DNA of 64,000 nt, taken from Paenibacillus_AR mesotrionivorans. GTDB taxonomy: Bacteria > Bacillota > Bacilli > Paenibacillales > NBRC-103111. The position numbers and the translations under genes are program-made. The DNA is taken from positions 372,001-436,000 of the forward strand of contig NZ_JBJURJ010000001.1 of NCBI RefSeq assembly GCF_046098205.1. Reading direction: 5' to 3'. The notes under the pieces were generated by a model that was not told the origin of the DNA, searched no databases, and worked only from the letters and a program-made list of their open reading frames with translations. Shown piece by piece: positions 17,438 to 25,698 of the stretch (positions are counted from its first letter, which is position 1; each line of letters starts with the position of its first letter).

Positions 17438-18493
17438 TTATTCCGCGTCTTCAAAATCCTCCAAATCATCCTCTTCCTCTTCCTCATTGGAAACGGGAGG
17501 AATGGTGGTGATAAGGTTGCTGTTTTCGCGGATTTTCTTCTCGATGGCGTCGCGCACCGACGGATTATCCTTCAGGAATTGCTTGGCATTCTCGCGGCCT
17601 TGACCCAGCCGGTCGCCGCTGTAGGAGAACCATGCGCCGCTCTTCTGGACGATGTCCATTTCGGCGCCGATATCCACGATGCTGCCTTCCTTGGATACGC
17701 CTTCGCCGTACATGATATCAACTTCGCATTGTTTAAAGGGCGGAGCTACCTTATTCTTCACTACCTTGATCCGGGTGCGGTTGCCCACAATATCGTTGCC
17801 CTGCTTCACGGACTCGATACGCCGGATGTCCAGACGGATAGTGGAGTAGAACTTCAACGCACGGCCGCCGGGAGTGGTCTCCGGGTTCCCGAACATCACG
17901 CCGACCTTCTCGCGGAGCTGGTTGATAAAGATGGCGATAACCTTAGACTTGTTGATGGCGCCGGACAGCTTCCGCAGGGCCTGTGACATAAGCCGTGCTT
18001 GCAGACCCACGTGGGAGTCTCCCATCTCGCCTTCAATTTCCGCTTTCGGCACCAGGGCCGCCACGGAGTCCACAACAATGATATCCACGGCGCCGCTGCG
18101 TACCAGGGCTTCCGCAATTTCCAGGGCCTGTTCGCCTGTATCCGGCTGGGACAGGAGGAGCTCGTCTATATTGATGCCGAGCTTGCTGGCGTACAGAGGA
18201 TCAAGAGCATGCTCCGCATCGATAAATGCGGCTTGTCCGCCTGTCTTCTGTACCTCTGCAATGGCATGCAGTGCTACTGTCGTTTTACCGGAGGATTCCG
18301 GTCCGTATATTTCAATAATCCGCCCCCGCGGAAATCCGCCTACGCCCAAGGCGATATCCAGTGCCAAGGAGCCGCTGGGGATGGTCTCCACCTGCATATG
18401 GGTGGACTCTCCCAGCTTCATAATAGAGCCTTTGCCGAATTGCTTTTCAATATTGCGAAGTGCCGCTTCCAGTGCTGCGCGACGATCTGCCAA
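17438..18493 (-). CDS. recA: Recombinase RecA
   Basis: RecA carries out strand exchange and activates LexA self-cleavage. The 351 residues include Walker A GPESSGKTT (about 65-73), QPDTGEQALEI, the L1/L2 loop region (MGDSHVGLQARLMSQALRK and GNPETTPGGRALKFY) and an acidic C-terminus. The longer open frame is not all coding: TTG at 18493 gives MADRRAALE, matching known RecA starts, with AAAGGGAAGTGA upstream. A sigma-A promoter with a LexA-type SOS box lies directly upstream, so damage induction is expected. Confidence 0.98.
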   Translation of the reverse strand: MADRRAALEAALRNIEKQFGKGSIMKLGESTHMQVETIPSGSLALDIALGVGGFPRGRIIEIYGPESSGKTTVALHAIAEVQKTGGQAAFIDAEHALDPLYASKLGINIDELLLSQPDTGEQALEIAEALVRSGAVDIIVVDSVAALVPKAEIEGEMGDSHVGLQARLMSQALRKLSGAINKSKVIAIFINQLREKVGVMFGNPETTPGGRALKFYSTIRLDIRRIESVKQGNDIVGNRTRIKVVKNKVAPPFKQCEVDIMYGEGVSKEGSIVDIGAEMDIVQKSGAWFSYSGDRLGQGRENAKQFLKDNPSVRDAIEKKIRENSNLITTIPPVSNEEEEEDDLEDFEDAE

Positions 18494-18529
18494 GAGACTC
18501 ACTTCCCTTTGATTTAGGATGATAATACT

Positions 18530-18558
18530 ATGATAACTGCTTTTTGCGGTTTTGCCAA
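18530..18558 (-). promoter_or_regulatory. Sigma-A promoter for recA
   Basis: Minus strand TTGGCA (18553-18558), 17-base spacer, TATCAT (18530-18535). It ends about 37 bases before the recA start codon. Confidence 0.8.
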
Positions 18559-18567
18559 GGGTTTTTT

Positions 18568-18581
18568 CGAACATACATTCG
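18568..18581. promoter_or_regulatory. LexA (SOS) box of recA
   Basis: CGAACATACATTCG differs from the Bacillus SOS consensus CGAAC-N4-GTTCG at one base and lies 9 bases upstream of the recA -35. Confidence 0.8.
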
Positions 18582-19551
18582 CATGCTTGGGAAACAAAAA
18601 ACCGCAACCAAGAGGTCCTCCCTGTTACGGTTCTTCCGCAAACATATACCTATATTATACCCGCGCACCCGGACGATTGCAAATGAAATGTGCCGGAACC
18701 TGCCAAAAAAACGCGGCCCGGACTCACGTTTTGGCGCAGCTTGGCGCGATATCTGATTTAGTTTGAACCTGCGGCAGTGACGGCTAAGCGCTCCCTGGTT
18801 CCATTAGCGGCTGACTGGGCTGCTGTTTCCCTTTGCAGCGGGGCTGCAGAAGCAAGTGTGGCGGCGGCACGCAGGAAAGCTATGCGTTTAAGCCGGCGAA
18901 GACTGCCGCATGAGCTGCGGCCGCTGCACAAGGGCCAAAAGGCGGCAACCGGTTTCGGTAGCCAGGCAATAGCCAGTGACGACTGCCGCTGGGCTCGGGC
19001 CGATTCTAACGGAAGCCAGAGCCGCTATTTGCCAACAAATCGGCGAATTGAAAATCTAACGGAAGTGAGCGCCGTTATTAGAGGTGTTTGGCCTATTTAA
19101 GGGGCAAAAAGAACCAAATAGCGGCGCTGCCCGCCGTTAGAATTTCCAAAGTGGCGATTTTGCCGAAATAAGGGCTGTGGCCGCCGTTAGCCCGGTATCT
19201 GCCCTCTTTAGCCCAATAGCTGCCCGCAAGGATAAGTATCACCACATACGGATACCCGACGCTGCTGGCTGGCAAACATCACACTTTTATCCCAACTCCG
19301 CTAATTTGCCAAAAGAACTGCTGGTTCTCCCGCCCCAGCCAAACGTGCCGTATATAACACTCCTGCTTCTCCACCATATTCCACATCCCAAGACGCCTAT
19401 AACTCAGAAACCCTGGTTACTGTAAAAGCATCCCGCTCCTGCAGAGGTTTCGCTCCTCAGACCAACTTTTTCCGTTCCTGCCCCACAGGCCTGCCGCACA
19501 GCCGCTTACACGCCTCGCCAACGCCCACAGCAGCCGGAGCCATCATTCTGC
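18582..19551. other. 970-base region without a gene between cinA and recA
   Basis: No open frame here resembles a protein. The middle (19003-19190) holds four copies of a short repeat, two forward and two inverted. A diverged further copy may lie near 18782-18812. The segment 19276-19551 shows nothing I recognise; it may be decayed sequence. Confidence 0.6.
19003..19190. repeat. Four-copy short repeat, two forward and two inverted
   Basis: The core is TCTAACGG, 6-9 variable bases, GCCG(C/T)TATTT. Forward copies are at 19003-19032 and 19053-19081; inverted copies at 19115-19145 and 19164-19190. Copies 1/4 and 2/3 can pair into a large nested hairpin. A related set is at 34528-34712. Confidence 0.7.
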
Positions 19552-20805
19552 CTAGCCTTGACTCACCAGCTGCCGCCACAGCATGTACAGCGCCTGCTTG
19601 GCTGCCCGCAGCTTCACAATCTCCCTGCTGCCGCCCAGCCGGTTCTTGGTCACCTCTACGGGACCGTCCCGTTTGGCTAAGCCGATATAAACCAGCCCTG
19701 GTGGTTTGCCCTCCGACGAATCCGGTCCGGCCACACCCGTCACCGACAATGCGTAGTCCGCATCCAGAGAGCTGCGCAGATTAGCCGCCATCAGCTCAGC
19801 GGTTCGGTCGCTCACTGCTCCCGGCGCACCTTCCCCCTCCAGCACCTCCATGGGGATCTCCAGCAGCTTGTGCTTCAGCCCGTTGGAGTAGCTGACAATG
19901 CCTCCCTTGAAGGCCGCAGAGCTCCCCGGAAGGCCGGTCAGGAGATCCGACAGCAGCCCGCCGGTGCAACTCTCCGCTGTCACCAGCGTCTCTCCCCGCT
20001 CCTTCAGGAGGCGGAGCACCGCTTCTTCGATGCCGATATCCTCCCGGGCATAGAGATATTGCCCCACCCGCTGGCAGATGGCATCCTCCACCGGCTGCAG
20101 CTTCCCGTCGGCCTCCTCCTTGCTGGAGGCTTTGGTGGCCAGCCGGATGGTGACCTCGCCTTCTTTTGCATACGGGGCAATAGTCGGGTCCTGCTGGCGT
20201 TCAATGAGATCCAGCAGCTCATGCTCCAGCGTGGATTCCCCAATCCCGGCAAACTTCAGCATGCGGGAATACAAGGGGCGCTCCTCCCCCATCGCCTTCA
20301 GCAGCCAGGGTTTGCCGTAGCCCGTGAACATGGGCTTCATTTCCTTGGGCGGCCCGGGAAGCAGCATGTAGCGGCAGCCCTCCGCTTCAAGAGCCACTCC
20401 CACCGCATGCCCGGTATCATTGGGAAGTGGATCGCTGCCCTCGAGCATAAGCGCCTGCCGGGCATTGCTTTCTACCATATGGACGCCCCGCGCCTCGAAG
20501 AAGCTGCGGATGCGCTCCATAGAAGGCTCATGAAGGATCAGCGCTTTGGTGAGATACCGTCCCAGCACATCCTTGGTCAGATCATCCTGGGTGGGTCCCA
20601 GTCCACCTGTACAGATCACCAGATCGGCCCGTTTCGACGCAATGTCCAAAGCCTCCACCAGCCGCTGCTCGTTATCGCCGACAACTGTCTGGAAGTATGT
20701 ATCAATTCCGATGGAGGCGCATTCCGCCGCCAAAAACTGGGCGTTGGTATTCACAATCTGCCCCAGCAAAAGCTCCGTGCCCACTGCAATAATTTCCGCT
20801 TTCAT
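19552..20805 (-). CDS. cinA: CinA-family competence/damage protein with nicotinamide-nucleotide amidase domain
   Basis: The 417 residues hold an N-terminal MoaB/CinA-like domain (AVGTELLLGQIVNTN at the start, CTGGLGPTQDD about 70) and a C-terminal PncC-type deamidase domain (TAESCTGGLLS about 278, VTGVAGP about 370). It recycles nicotinamide mononucleotide and is linked to competence. Start MKAEIIAVG is chosen because CAGGAGG lies just upstream. As in Bacillus, cinA comes before recA, but here a 970-base repeat-bearing gap separates them. Confidence 0.96.
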   Translation of the reverse strand: MKAEIIAVGTELLLGQIVNTNAQFLAAECASIGIDTYFQTVVGDNEQRLVEALDIASKRADLVICTGGLGPTQDDLTKDVLGRYLTKALILHEPSMERIRSFFEARGVHMVESNARQALMLEGSDPLPNDTGHAVGVALEAEGCRYMLLPGPPKEMKPMFTGYGKPWLLKAMGEERPLYSRMLKFAGIGESTLEHELLDLIERQQDPTIAPYAKEGEVTIRLATKASSKEEADGKLQPVEDAICQRVGQYLYAREDIGIEEAVLRLLKERGETLVTAESCTGGLLSDLLTGLPGSSAAFKGGIVSYSNGLKHKLLEIPMEVLEGEGAPGAVSDRTAELMAANLRSSLDADYALSVTGVAGPDSSEGKPPGLVYIGLAKRDGPVEVTKNRLGGSREIVKLRAAKQALYMLWRQLVSQG

Positions 20806-20842
20806 AGAAGACACCTCCTGGAATGAATGAACCTTCATACGC

Positions 20843-20868
20843 GAAAGGCCTTCCCGTGGAGGAAAGCC
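20843..20868 (-). terminator. Weak terminator between pgsA and cinA
   Basis: GGCTTTCC pairs with GGAAGGCC (one G-U) around a 6-base loop, followed on the minus strand by TTTCG. The short T run suggests partial readthrough into cinA. Confidence 0.45.
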
Positions 20869-20896
20869 CTTCTGCATGGACCTGTGCAACAGGCCC

Positions 20897-21475
20897 TTAT
20901 GTATGAACGTTTATCACATGCTTGTTCTTGAGGAAATAATCCACACCGGAGTAGATGGTGATCAGCGCCGCCACCCAGCTTGCCCAATAATCGAAATCGA
21001 AATTCAGGAAGTGGAACGGGAAATTGTTCAGCAGGAGTGCGATAATTGCCGTGATCTGAGTGGCTGTTTTCCATTTACCCCATTTGCTCGCGGCCAAAAC
21101 AATCCCCTCCAAGAGGGCAATCTGGCGCAGGCCCGTAACGGCAAACTCCCGGCTGATGATCACGATGACAATAAACGCGCCTACCTTATCCATTTCCACC
21201 AGGGATACCAGCACTGCCGTCACCAGCAGCTTATCGGCCAGCGGATCGAGAAGCTTGCCCAAATTCGTGACAAGCTTCCGCTTTCTGGCAATGTAACCGT
21301 CCAGACTGTCCGTACTGGCGGCAATAATGAAGATCAGCGCCGCGATCACCTGGTTGTAGGAAATGACGAAATTACCGATAACCAGATTGGGCAAAGGCAT
21401 CTTCACCAGCAAAAAAAACATGATTAACGGAACCAGAAAAATCCGGGCCATGGTGATGCGGTTGGCCAAATTCAT
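20897..21475 (-). CDS. pgsA: CDP-diacylglycerol-glycerol-3-phosphate 3-phosphatidyltransferase
   Basis: This 192-residue integral membrane enzyme makes phosphatidylglycerol phosphate, the committed step of anionic phospholipid synthesis. The CDP-alcohol phosphotransferase motif D-G-x2-A-R-x8-G-x3-D-x3-D is complete in SLDGYIARKRK ... GKLLDPLADK (about 57-80), with several hydrophobic helices around it. Its ATG overlaps the rimO stop as ATGA, so the two are translationally coupled. Confidence 0.97.
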   Translation of the reverse strand: MNLANRITMARIFLVPLIMFFLLVKMPLPNLVIGNFVISYNQVIAALIFIIAASTDSLDGYIARKRKLVTNLGKLLDPLADKLLVTAVLVSLVEMDKVGAFIVIVIISREFAVTGLRQIALLEGIVLAASKWGKWKTATQITAIIALLLNNFPFHFLNFDFDYWASWVAALITIYSGVDYFLKNKHVINVHT

Positions 21476-22800
21476 GCGATCGCCTCCCCGGCAAGGTCGA
21501 ACTCAAAGGAATGGGTCACTTTCACCTTCACAATATCGCCGATATTGCCCTTATAGCCGGAAACAAACACTTCGCCGTCGATTTCCGGGGCGTCATACTG
21601 CGAACGTCCTACATATACGTCGTTGCGGCCGTCATAACGCTCCAGCAGCACCTCCAGCTCCTCGCCGACCCGGCCGCCGTTCCGGCTGTTGGAAATCTGC
21701 CGCTGCAGCTCCATCAGCTCATTGGCCCGGGCTTCCTTGAGATCCTCCGGAATCTGGTCCGGAAGCCGAGCTGCGGGTGTGTCCTGCTCCTGGGAGTAGG
21801 TAAATACACCCAGCTTGTCGAATTGGATTTCCTTCACAAACTGCTTCAGCTTCTCGAAGTCCTCCTCGGTTTCTCCGGGGAACCCGACAATCAGAGAAGT
21901 ACGGAGCGCAACCCCGGGAATCCGGCTGCGGATCTTCTGGAGAAGCTCCCGTGTATCCCGCCCCCTGCCCGGACGCCGCATCCGCTTCAGAATGGAGTCC
22001 TCGCTATGCTGCAGAGGCATATCCACATATTTGCATATTTTAGGGTTGTTGGCAATCACATCAATCAACTCGTCCGTAAAAAATCCCGGATACGCATAGT
22101 GCAGCCGGACCCAATCCACTCCGGGAACCAGGGTCAGCTTCTCCATCAGCTCAGGCAACGCAAACTTCTCATACAGATCCATGCCGTAATTGGTGGAATC
22201 CTGTGCGATCAGACTGATCTCCCGGACTCCCTGGGAAGCCAGATTCGCCGCCTCCGCCACAATGGATTCCATAGAACGGCTGCGAAATTTGCCGCGCATA
22301 ATCGGAATGCTGCAGAAGGTGCAGGCGTTGTCGCAGCCTTCGGCAATTTTAATGTGGGCCGAATAGCGGGGGCCTGTCACCTTGCGGGGCAGCACCGCAT
22401 CATAGTTAAAAACCGGGTTCCCCACATAGCTGGGTTTCGCACCGGCCAACGCCTCATCGATAATATCGGTAATCTTGTCAAAATCCCCGGTGCCGACAAT
22501 GCCGTCAATCTCGGGCATCTCCTTCATCAATTCATCCTTATAGCGCTGGGTCAGACAGCCGGAGACGATGAGCGCCTTCAGGGAGGCGGTTTCCTTCAGC
22601 TCGGCCAGGTCCAGAATGGTATTCACCGATTCTTCCTTCGCCGCATCAATAAAGCCGCATGTATTCACAATGATAACCGTCGCTTCTTCACGATCCTCAA
22701 CAAGGGTGTACCCGCGTTCATGAATCAACCCGGACATAATCTCCGAATCTACGAGATTCTTGTCACATCCAAGGGTAACAACCTTGATTTTCTCAGACAT
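21472..22800 (-). CDS. rimO: Ribosomal protein S12 methylthiotransferase RimO
   Basis: This radical-SAM enzyme adds a methylthio group to an aspartate of ribosomal protein S12. In the 442 residues, Cys12, Cys48 and Cys82 bind the auxiliary cluster and CxxxCxxC (Cys156, 160, 163) the SAM cluster; a TRAM domain ends the protein (about 375-440). It lacks the MiaB N-terminal extension and opens KVVTLGCDKNLVDSE, typical of RimO. I use the internal ATG (MSEKIKVV) by homology; GGGGGA lies upstream. Confidence 0.95.
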   Translation of the reverse strand: MSEKIKVVTLGCDKNLVDSEIMSGLIHERGYTLVEDREEATVIIVNTCGFIDAAKEESVNTILDLAELKETASLKALIVSGCLTQRYKDELMKEMPEIDGIVGTGDFDKITDIIDEALAGAKPSYVGNPVFNYDAVLPRKVTGPRYSAHIKIAEGCDNACTFCSIPIMRGKFRSRSMESIVAEAANLASQGVREISLIAQDSTNYGMDLYEKFALPELMEKLTLVPGVDWVRLHYAYPGFFTDELIDVIANNPKICKYVDMPLQHSEDSILKRMRRPGRGRDTRELLQKIRSRIPGVALRTSLIVGFPGETEEDFEKLKQFVKEIQFDKLGVFTYSQEQDTPAARLPDQIPEDLKEARANELMELQRQISNSRNGGRVGEELEVLLERYDGRNDVYVGRSQYDAPEIDGEVFVSGYKGNIGDIVKVKVTHSFEFDLAGEAIA

Positions 22801-22912
22801 CCCTGCAATCCCCCAATAGTAATCTAAAAATTGCTTATTCTGGGCCCACACCGCTTTTTCGCCGGCACAGGGCTCCTATCCCCAAAAAGTATAATACAAC
22901 GAAAAGGTGGTG

Positions 22913-22944
22913 TCAAAAATGCAAAGAGCCCCACAATGTGGAGC
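22913..22944 (-). terminator. Terminator after yajQ
   Basis: GCTCCAC pairs with GTGGGGC (one G-U) around ATT, followed on the minus strand by TCTTTGCATTTTT. Confidence 0.65.
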
Positions 22945-22962
22945 CGGGGGGTGCCGCAGCGC

Positions 22963-23454
22963 TTACCGGAAATTAAGAAACTGCAGCTCGATGGGCAGAT
23001 CAGCCTCTCTTAAGAGAGAAATCACCCGCTGGAGGTCGTCGCGGCTCTTGCCGGTAACACGGATTTGATCACCTTGGATTTGGGTTTGCACCTTAAGCTT
23101 CGAATCCTTGATGATGGTGTTGATTTTCTTCCCGATCTCTTGGGAAATCCCCTGCTTCAGCTTAATCTTCTGGCGGACGGTCGCGCCGGAGGCGGGCTCC
23201 ACCTTGCCGTATTCCAGGTTCTTGATGGAAATTCCCCGTTTGGTCAGCTTCGACTGGAGGATATCTACGACATTCTGAAGCTTGAATTCATCGTCAGAAG
23301 TGAGCGCGATATCTTCCTTTTCCAACGAGATGCTGGATTTGCTGTTCTTAAAATCAAACCGGGTGTCGATTTCCTTCTGCGCCTGGTTGATGGCATTATT
23401 AACTTCCTGCATATCCACCTTGGATACAATATCAAACGAATTATCTGCTGCCAT
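22963..23454 (-). CDS. yajQ: YajQ-family (UPF0234) nucleotide-binding protein
   Basis: The 163 residues match the YajQ family (opening NSFDIVSKVDMQEVNNA, with RFDFKNSKSSI and the ending LPIELQFLNFR). The fold is two ferredoxin-like domains; some family members bind cyclic di-GMP and others nucleic acids or tRNA. Its role here is not known. It is transcribed alone, ending at the hairpin at 22913-22944, and a 53-residue membrane protein gene lies upstream beyond another terminator. Confidence 0.93.
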   Translation of the reverse strand: MAADNSFDIVSKVDMQEVNNAINQAQKEIDTRFDFKNSKSSISLEKEDIALTSDDEFKLQNVVDILQSKLTKRGISIKNLEYGKVEPASGATVRQKIKLKQGISQEIGKKINTIIKDSKLKVQTQIQGDQIRVTGKSRDDLQRVISLLREADLPIELQFLNFR

Positions 23455-23536
23455 ACGTAAAACACGTCCCTTCTTTCACCGGAAAATAATTTGGGGAGAC
23501 CTTCAACTAGTAGTTAAGTATAGCAATAATTGGAGA

Positions 23537-23570
23537 CAAAGAAAAGGCATCCCCGTTGGCGGAAATGCCT
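23537..23570 (-). terminator. Terminator after the 53-residue membrane protein gene
   Basis: AGGCAT-CCG pairs with CGG-ATGCCT around CCAA, followed on the minus strand by TTTTCTTTG. Confidence 0.82.
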
Positions 23571-23588
23571 CACCCAATCACCGTTCAT

Positions 23589-23750
23589 TTATTTATTCCT
23601 TGCCGGCTCACGGAACATGTCCAGAATCCCCAAAACAATATGGGCGAGACCAAAGCCGAAGATGCCGTATCCCCAAGCATCAGGTGTCAGGTACCACCCC
23701 AGCAGGCTCACCACAATGCCAAGCCCGGTTACAATCCAGCTCACTGTCAT
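23589..23750 (-). CDS. 53-residue predicted membrane protein
   Basis: The frame runs from ATG (MTVSWIVTGLG) to TAA and ends REPARNK. It contains two hydrophobic stretches (about 5-20 and 29-45) split by WYLTPDAWGYG, the pattern of a small hairpin membrane protein. A terminator follows 19 bases later, which supports a real gene. The ribosome site is weak (GTGAGG about 11 bases upstream), and a GTG two codons in is an alternative. It lies between rodZ and yajQ, both on this strand. I do not recognise a named family. Confidence 0.6.
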   Translation of the reverse strand: MTVSWIVTGLGIVVSLLGWYLTPDAWGYGIFGFGLAHIVLGILDMFREPARNK

Positions 23751-23833
23751 TGCACATCATGCCTCACTTTTAGTGAAATGTGTCACCAGTGAGTAGGATG
23801 CCCATTATCTCCAACCCTATACATGCGCCAGCA

Positions 23834-24694
23834 TTACAAGCCTGCAGCTTGGATTTGCAGCTTTTTGGGGTTAGAGATTTCACCCAACGGAACAACAATG
23901 CCATTCACCTTCAGCTCGATGGCCTTAGGCAGGCCGATATTCATAAAAATCGGCTGGTCGGACTCCCATTTTCGCGGAGAGCCCAGCTTGGCCAGATTGC
24001 CCTGCTCGATCATGGAATGGTCAAAAATGTTTCCGTTGGGAGTTAGCTTGTCAATCTGGAACCAGCAGTCCGTACCGGTCAGAGTCATTTCGAGACTGAG
24101 TGAAGCCGCGTTGGTTAGCTGGTAATAATCCATGTTCCCCTCGCTTTTGACCAGCTTCAGCTCGGGCTGGACAGGAGTAGGTGAAGGCGTCGCCGCAGAT
24201 TTCACCTCCACATTCCCCCCGGCTGGGGAACCATTGGGATTGACGGTAGCCACCTTATCCGTTATGGGTGAGGAATTGCTGCCATTGACGGACTGGTTGA
24301 CGCCGTCATGATTGCGGTAGGCAAAATAATAAATCAGCCCCACAATCAGAAGAAAAAACGAAGCCAGCATCACACCTGTGGCGAACTTGCTCCACTTGTC
24401 CGAACGTTTGGTGATGGTGCGTTTAGGCGACAAGCTCTCCGTAACCGTTCCGACATTCGTATCCGGGAATACGTTGCGGTACATGGACAGCACTTCATTA
24501 GGGTCAAGCCCTACAGCCTCTGCATAGCTTTTGATAAATGCCCGAACATAGAAGTTACCCGGAAGCGATTTGTAATCCCCTTCCTCAATAGCCTCCAGAT
24601 AACGTTTTCGGATTTTGGTTGTTTCCTGGAGCTGATCCAGGGTGATGCCCTGCTCCAGTCTAGCTTTCTTTAATAACTGACCCAACTCGGACAA
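23834..24694 (-). CDS. rodZ: RodZ-like protein (helix-turn-helix, one membrane helix, DUF4115)
   Basis: The 286 residues have an N-terminal HTH domain (about 5-70), a basic linker (KRTITKRSDK), one membrane helix (about 105-127), a Ser/Pro/Asn-rich outer linker and a C-terminal DUF4115 beta domain (about 195-280). RodZ links MreB to the cell-wall elongation machinery. The start is TTG, 8 bases after GGAGGTGA; the next Met would remove much of the HTH. In Bacillus the homolog (ymfM) sits between ymfK/ymfL and pgsA, and here too it follows ymfK. Confidence 0.92.
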   Translation of the reverse strand: MSELGQLLKKARLEQGITLDQLQETTKIRKRYLEAIEEGDYKSLPGNFYVRAFIKSYAEAVGLDPNEVLSMYRNVFPDTNVGTVTESLSPKRTITKRSDKWSKFATGVMLASFFLLIVGLIYYFAYRNHDGVNQSVNGSNSSPITDKVATVNPNGSPAGGNVEVKSAATPSPTPVQPELKLVKSEGNMDYYQLTNAASLSLEMTLTGTDCWFQIDKLTPNGNIFDHSMIEQGNLAKLGSPRKWESDQPIFMNIGLPKAIELKVNGIVVPLGEISNPKKLQIQAAGL

Positions 24695-24761
24695 ACAGTT
24701 TCACCTCCGTATCTTTTAAAATACCTTGCTCACCCAATAGCGCAGGCGTCATTCCGTTGCT

Positions 24762-25517
24762 TTAATAACCATCGTAGGAGGATGGAATATCAATGACAAT
24801 TTCCTCATCGGGCGTATTGCGCAGCTCGATAATGTAATCGAAGGTGTTGTAGTCGTATTCCGATTCCCGTACGAATATGTCAGGGTGCTCAATGACCTTG
24901 GTGGACGGAGCACTCATGATTTCCTGCAGCAGAGTATGGTGCTTTTCATTGGAGCGGATGGTGGAGACAATTCCGTCTATAATGAAAAGATTATGCGGGT
25001 TCATCTCATCCTCGGACAGCTGGCTGCGCACCGTCTGCCGCAGCAGCGTAGAGGAAACGAAGGTCCAGCGTTTGTTGGCGCATACACTTCCCGCAATAAT
25101 GGATTCGGTTTTGCCTACACGGGGCATCCCCCGCAGGCCCACCACCTGGTTTCCGTCCTTCTTGAAGATTTCGCCTAGAAAGTCCACCAGAAGCCCCAGC
25201 TCATCCCTGGTAAAGCGGAAGGTTTTGCGGTCATCCGAATCCCGTTCGATATAACGGCCATGACGAATGGCTAACACGTCCACCAGTTTGGGCGCACGTA
25301 AGGCGGTAACGGTTATATTATCCACCTTTCTTAACATTTTACCCAAAATTTCTATTTTTTCATCATCATCCGTCTGCAGCAGAAGCCCGCGGGTGCGGTC
25401 CTCCACCCCGTTGATGGTAATAATATTGATTTCAAGCATACCCATAATGGACGCCAAGTCCCCCAAAAGTCCCGGACGGTTCTTGTGGATTCTATATTCC
25501 ATATACCATTGATTCAT
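24762..25517 (-). CDS. ymfK: YmfK-family protein (DUF3388)
   Basis: The 251 residues match the Bacillales YmfK family: an ACT-like N-terminal part (MNQWYMEYRIHKNRPGLLGD..., about 1-80) and an ATPase-like part with GMPRVGKTES, which resembles a P-loop (about 140). The function is unknown. I choose the ATG ending at 25517 because homologs begin M-x-QWYMEY; none of the nearby ATGs has a good ribosome site. Just upstream lies one copy of the palindromic repeat element. Confidence 0.88.
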   Translation of the reverse strand: MNQWYMEYRIHKNRPGLLGDLASIMGMLEINIITINGVEDRTRGLLLQTDDDEKIEILGKMLRKVDNITVTALRAPKLVDVLAIRHGRYIERDSDDRKTFRFTRDELGLLVDFLGEIFKKDGNQVVGLRGMPRVGKTESIIAGSVCANKRWTFVSSTLLRQTVRSQLSEDEMNPHNLFIIDGIVSTIRSNEKHHTLLQEIMSAPSTKVIEHPDIFVRESEYDYNTFDYIIELRNTPDEEIVIDIPSSYDGY

Positions 25518-25548
25518 TGTCATTGTGTATGTACACATCCCATTCTGT

Positions 25549-25619
25549 AATAACTTGGTCCTTGCCGCAGGCCGGATAAAGTTATGGAAGCCTCGAAACC
25601 GGCAAAGCCGGTTTGAGGG
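25549..25619. repeat. Palindromic repeat element, copy 1
   Basis: A first palindrome (AATAACTT ... AAGTTATG) enclosing GGTCC-GCC-GGC-GGA, then GGAAGCCTCGAA leading into a second hairpin (AAACCGGC/GCCGGTTT). The same order is seen at 33585-33749 and in part at 37547-37593. It lies past the stop of the lipoprotein gene. Confidence 0.7.
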
Positions 25620-25698
25620 CCTCTTTGTTTTTAACAAGGCCGCTTACCATAAGATTATTCTACAGGTTTCCCTATTATCCTTCACCTGTCAACAGAAA

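Noticed and set aside
18494..18607. Longer RecA starting at 18607
   Set aside because: The extra residues would be coded over the promoter and SOS box region and do not match RecA.
18777..19425. Small plus-strand frames between cinA and recA
   Set aside because: They run through the inverted repeats, have no ribosome sites and no recognisable protein features.
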